Shown here: positions 62,337-64,000 of the stretch, piece after piece
Layout: each line of letters opens with the position of its first letter
Position numbering within the stretch: the first letter of the stretch is position 1
DNA from: Olivibacter sitiensis DSM 17696
GTDB taxonomy: Bacteria > Bacteroidota > Bacteroidia > Sphingobacteriales > Sphingobacteriaceae
Direction of reading: 5' to 3'
Assembly: GCF_000427965.1 (NCBI RefSeq)
Contig: NZ_ATZA01000010.1
Span: 62,001 to 126,000 of the forward strand
DNA length: 64,000 nucleotides
Program-made: the position numbers and the translations under genes
Notes under the pieces: generated by a model
Told to the model about the DNA's origin: nothing
What the model saw: the letters and a program-made list of their open reading frames with translations, nothing else
The model's database searches: none

Positions 62337-62376
62337 CAAAAAAAAGAAGCGCTTCGATATCTCATCGAAGCGCTTC
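62337..62376 (-). terminator. terminator of the DinB-thioesterase unit
   Basis: GAAGCGCTTCGAT (62346-62358) pairs with ATCGAAGCGCTTC (62364-62376), a perfect 13-bp stem with a 5-nt loop, and on the minus strand runs into eight T's. It lies 90 bp after the thioesterase stop. Confidence 0.9.
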
Positions 62377-62465
62377 GTTCCTAAACCTTATCACAAAACC
62401 ATGCTGAATGATTATGTATTGTAATAAGAACATGGAAAGAGCGTAAAAGTTTTTGGAGGAAAACA

Positions 62466-62903
62466 CTATTCTTGGGATTTGGCCCCCGTTTTTGGCAAAA
62501 TAGCTACCGTCAGCCTGCTGATGCAGTTCATTTTTCCAGTGCTGTCATATATTCGTATATCCCATACGTGCGTCTTCGTTCCCATATGTATAGGGGTGCA
62601 GACGGCTTTTACGTAACCATCTTTTACCGGGCGTAAATGATTGGCATTGACCTCCAAGCCCACTCCCATGAAGTTGTCGTCGCAAACCAGATTGGATGCT
62701 ACGCTGCCTACCGTTTCAGCAAGTACTACGGACGCGCCCCCATGTAAGATGCCAAAAGGTTGCCTTGTGCGCTCATCAACAGGCATGATCGCTGTGAGGC
62801 TGTTATCGGTTATTTCGCTGAAGTAAATACCTAAGAGAGTAGCCAGATGTTGCTGAGGGCTGTCATTTAGCTCTTCAATCTCGTAAAGCCTATTCCAAAT
62901 CAT
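62466..62903 (-). CDS. hotdog fold thioesterase
   Basis: 145 residues of the PaaI/YdiI type: FGILHGGASVVLAETVGSVA (about 49-68; HGG motif and the catalytic acidic residue in AETVGS), VGLEVNANHLRPVKDGYVKA and TKTHVWDIRIYDSTGKMNCI. Hydrolyses acyl- or aryl-CoA esters; relatives include the menaquinone-pathway DHNA-CoA thioesterase, and assignment here is open. Start ATG 62903 overlaps the DinB stop (ATGA), so the two are translationally coupled; longer in-frame starts lie inside the DinB gene. Confidence 0.88.
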   Translation of the reverse strand: MIWNRLYEIEELNDSPQQHLATLLGIYFSEITDNSLTAIMPVDERTRQPFGILHGGASVVLAETVGSVASNLVCDDNFMGVGLEVNANHLRPVKDGYVKAVCTPIHMGTKTHVWDIRIYDSTGKMNCISRLTVAILPKTGAKSQE

Positions 62904-63418
62904 TTTAACTGATTTAAGTAACGTAAAATCAATATTTCGCGATGATGATTGAGATGTCCTACTATGATATAGGCAAACGCCTTGACACTGATCAGTCGAT
63001 CTGAAGCCAATCCTTTTCTTGCCAACTCCGTCCTTCCGAAGGTTTCGAATAGGGAAATGGTGGCTTGCCTTACCGTTATCCATTCGTGGACGATATTGTT
63101 AATGCTCCGTTCGTTAAAGTTCCCGTTTAATACGTAGTCATCCTGTTCGAAACCCGCTAGTGCTTTTGTGTCGTTTCGCGCAAAGCGCAATGCCCTATAG
63201 GCCATGATGCGCTCTGTATCTACTATGTGGCCCAGAACCTCTTTGACCGTCCATTTGCCTTCTGCATAGCTATATTGCCCCTTGATGGAAGGAATCGTTT
63301 TGATAAAAGCAGGGTAGTCTTCCAATTGGCTTTTCATTACGCTCATCACGTTCCCCGTCACTTTTTCTATGTAAGGTCTGTAGATTTCAGGGTAGTCATC
63401 CGATTTTAGCTGGTTCAT
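62900..63418 (-). CDS. DinB family protein
   Basis: 172 residues forming the DinB/YfiT four-helix bundle. Metal-binding histidines are suggested by VLGHIVDTERIM (about 62-73) and the C-terminal IVGHLNHHREILILRYL. The family includes metal-dependent enzymes such as thiol transferases; the specific activity is unknown. It overlaps the thioesterase start by 4 bp and the end of the upstream kinase gene by 23 bp, forming a three-gene unit. Confidence 0.9.
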   Translation of the reverse strand: MNQLKSDDYPEIYRPYIEKVTGNVMSVMKSQLEDYPAFIKTIPSIKGQYSYAEGKWTVKEVLGHIVDTERIMAYRALRFARNDTKALAGFEQDDYVLNGNFNERSINNIVHEWITVRQATISLFETFGRTELARKGLASDRLISVKAFAYIIVGHLNHHREILILRYLNQLK

Positions 63419-64000
63419 AGGTTAAACTGCTTTTTAATATGATTCTAAATGTGGTTCCTTTTCCTAATTCCGATTCCTTAACGAACACTTGACCATTGTG
63501 ATAGTTTTCGACCATGCGACGCGTGAGCGACAGCCCCAAACCCCACCCTCTTTTGCGGGTAGTATAGCCTGGTTGGAAGACTGTTTCAAACTTGTTCTTG
63601 GGAATTCCCTTTCCCGTATCGCTAATATCAATGAATATTTGCTCTTTAGCAAGGTTTTCTGTAATTAAAATATGGATTTTACCTTCGGCTTTGATGGCAT
63701 TTGCCGCATTCTTCAAGATGTTTTCTATCACCCAGTCGAATAGAGGAACGTTCAATTTAGCTTCCACTTGGGTGTCGCCGGCAACCGTTATCTCAATTTT
63801 GTCGCTCGTCCTTTTCTGGAAATAGTCTACAAAGTGTTTGATCACCTCGTATACCACATGGTTTTCCAGTACGGGCTTGGAACCTATTTTAGAAAAACGG
63901 TCTGCTACAATTTCCAGTCGGTGCACATCATTTTCCATTTCGCCAATCAATGGGTCGTTCTCGGCGTCAAATTTTTCCTTCATAAGCTCTATCCATGCCA
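63396..64000 (-). CDS. sensor histidine kinase, C-terminal part (cut by window edge)
   Basis: The frame is open to the end of the window: it reads AWIELMKEKFDAENDPLIGE and onward, which is the second HisKA helix, so the phosphorylated His lies just outside. The visible part has DVHRLEIVADRFSKIGSKPV, the N-box WVIENILKNAANAIKAEGKI, G1 DISDTGKGIP, and G2 RGWGLGLSLTRRMVENYHNG. An apparent ATG at 63983 is internal. Its stop lies inside the start of the DinB gene (23-bp overlap). No response regulator is visible on this side. Confidence 0.9.
   Translation of the reverse strand, partial: AWIELMKEKFDAENDPLIGEMENDVHRLEIVADRFSKIGSKPVLENHVVYEVIKHFVDYFQKRTSDKIEITVAGDTQVEAKLNVPLFDWVIENILKNAANAIKAEGKIHILITENLAKEQIFIDISDTGKGIPKNKFETVFQPGYTTRKRGWGLGLSLTRRMVENYHNGQVFVKESELGKGTTFRIILKSSLTYEPAKIG

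Overview
The window is chromosomal DNA from a member of the Bacteroidota, most likely family Sphingobacteriaceae (Pedobacter / Olivibacter / Sphingobacterium relatives). Evidence: promoters carry the Bacteroidota -7 element TAnnTTTG instead of a sigma70 box; many starts have no recognisable Shine-Dalgarno; and the gene content is typical of the phylum (GldD, a two-domain SurA-like isomerase, OMP_b-brl_3 TonB-dependent receptors, DUF4397 and DUF2911 proteins, a short RNase G, an FHS sugar permease and a 29-residue COX24/mS38-like protein). The genus call is inference.

Layout. 0-6.4 kb: a tiny membrane protein, a fused trehalose-6-phosphate synthase/phosphatase, a DUF4143 ATPase with a 50-bp palindrome at its promoter, a DUF4407 membrane protein and murF. 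6.4-11.6 kb: two tandem TonB-dependent receptors that share terminators and upstream sequence; the second is broken by a one-base frameshift. 11.9-14 kb: padR plus a PspC-domain protein. 14.2-18.5 kb: galM, a sodium/sugar symporter, DUF2461, an FMN reductase and DUF3820. 18.6-22.2 kb: mfd and tRNA-Pro(GGG). 22.3-23.4 kb: about 1.1 kb without a convincing gene but dense in inverted and tandem repeats, probably the scar of a mobile or dispersed element beside the tRNA. 23.4-29.1 kb: an unusual export operon (small protein, ABC membrane domain without ATPase domain, HlyD, TolC), then an outer-membrane barrel and a DUF4397 lipoprotein.

29.2-41.9 kb is mostly core: cdsA, DUF2007, a CPBP protease, dusB, scpA, dxs, aspS, ssb, mutY, HU, a TPR protein, the 29-residue basic protein and RNase G. 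41.9-54.2 kb: SurA-like isomerase, PAP2 phosphatase, a hypothetical protein, rdgB, a large PIG-L deacetylase, two tiny membrane proteins coupled to a second sodium:solute symporter, aroE-gldD, a TPR protein and bestrophin. 54.1-64 kb: a sensor kinase/response regulator pair, a small secreted protein, an MFS transporter, ffh, DUF2911, a sugar permease with a LacI-type operator, a hotdog thioesterase, DinB and the C-terminal part of a second histidine kinase cut by the window edge.

Most of the window is ordinary chromosome. The parts worth a second look are the ATPase-less export operon with its leaderless small first gene, the repeat-rich tract after tRNA-Pro, the palindromic promoter of the DUF4143 ATPase, the duplicated receptor unit, a recurrent leaderless promoter architecture (start codon 4-8 nt after TAnnTTTG), and structured 5' leaders in front of RNase G, HU and ffh. 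No CRISPR array, rRNA, intact insertion sequence or prophage was seen.
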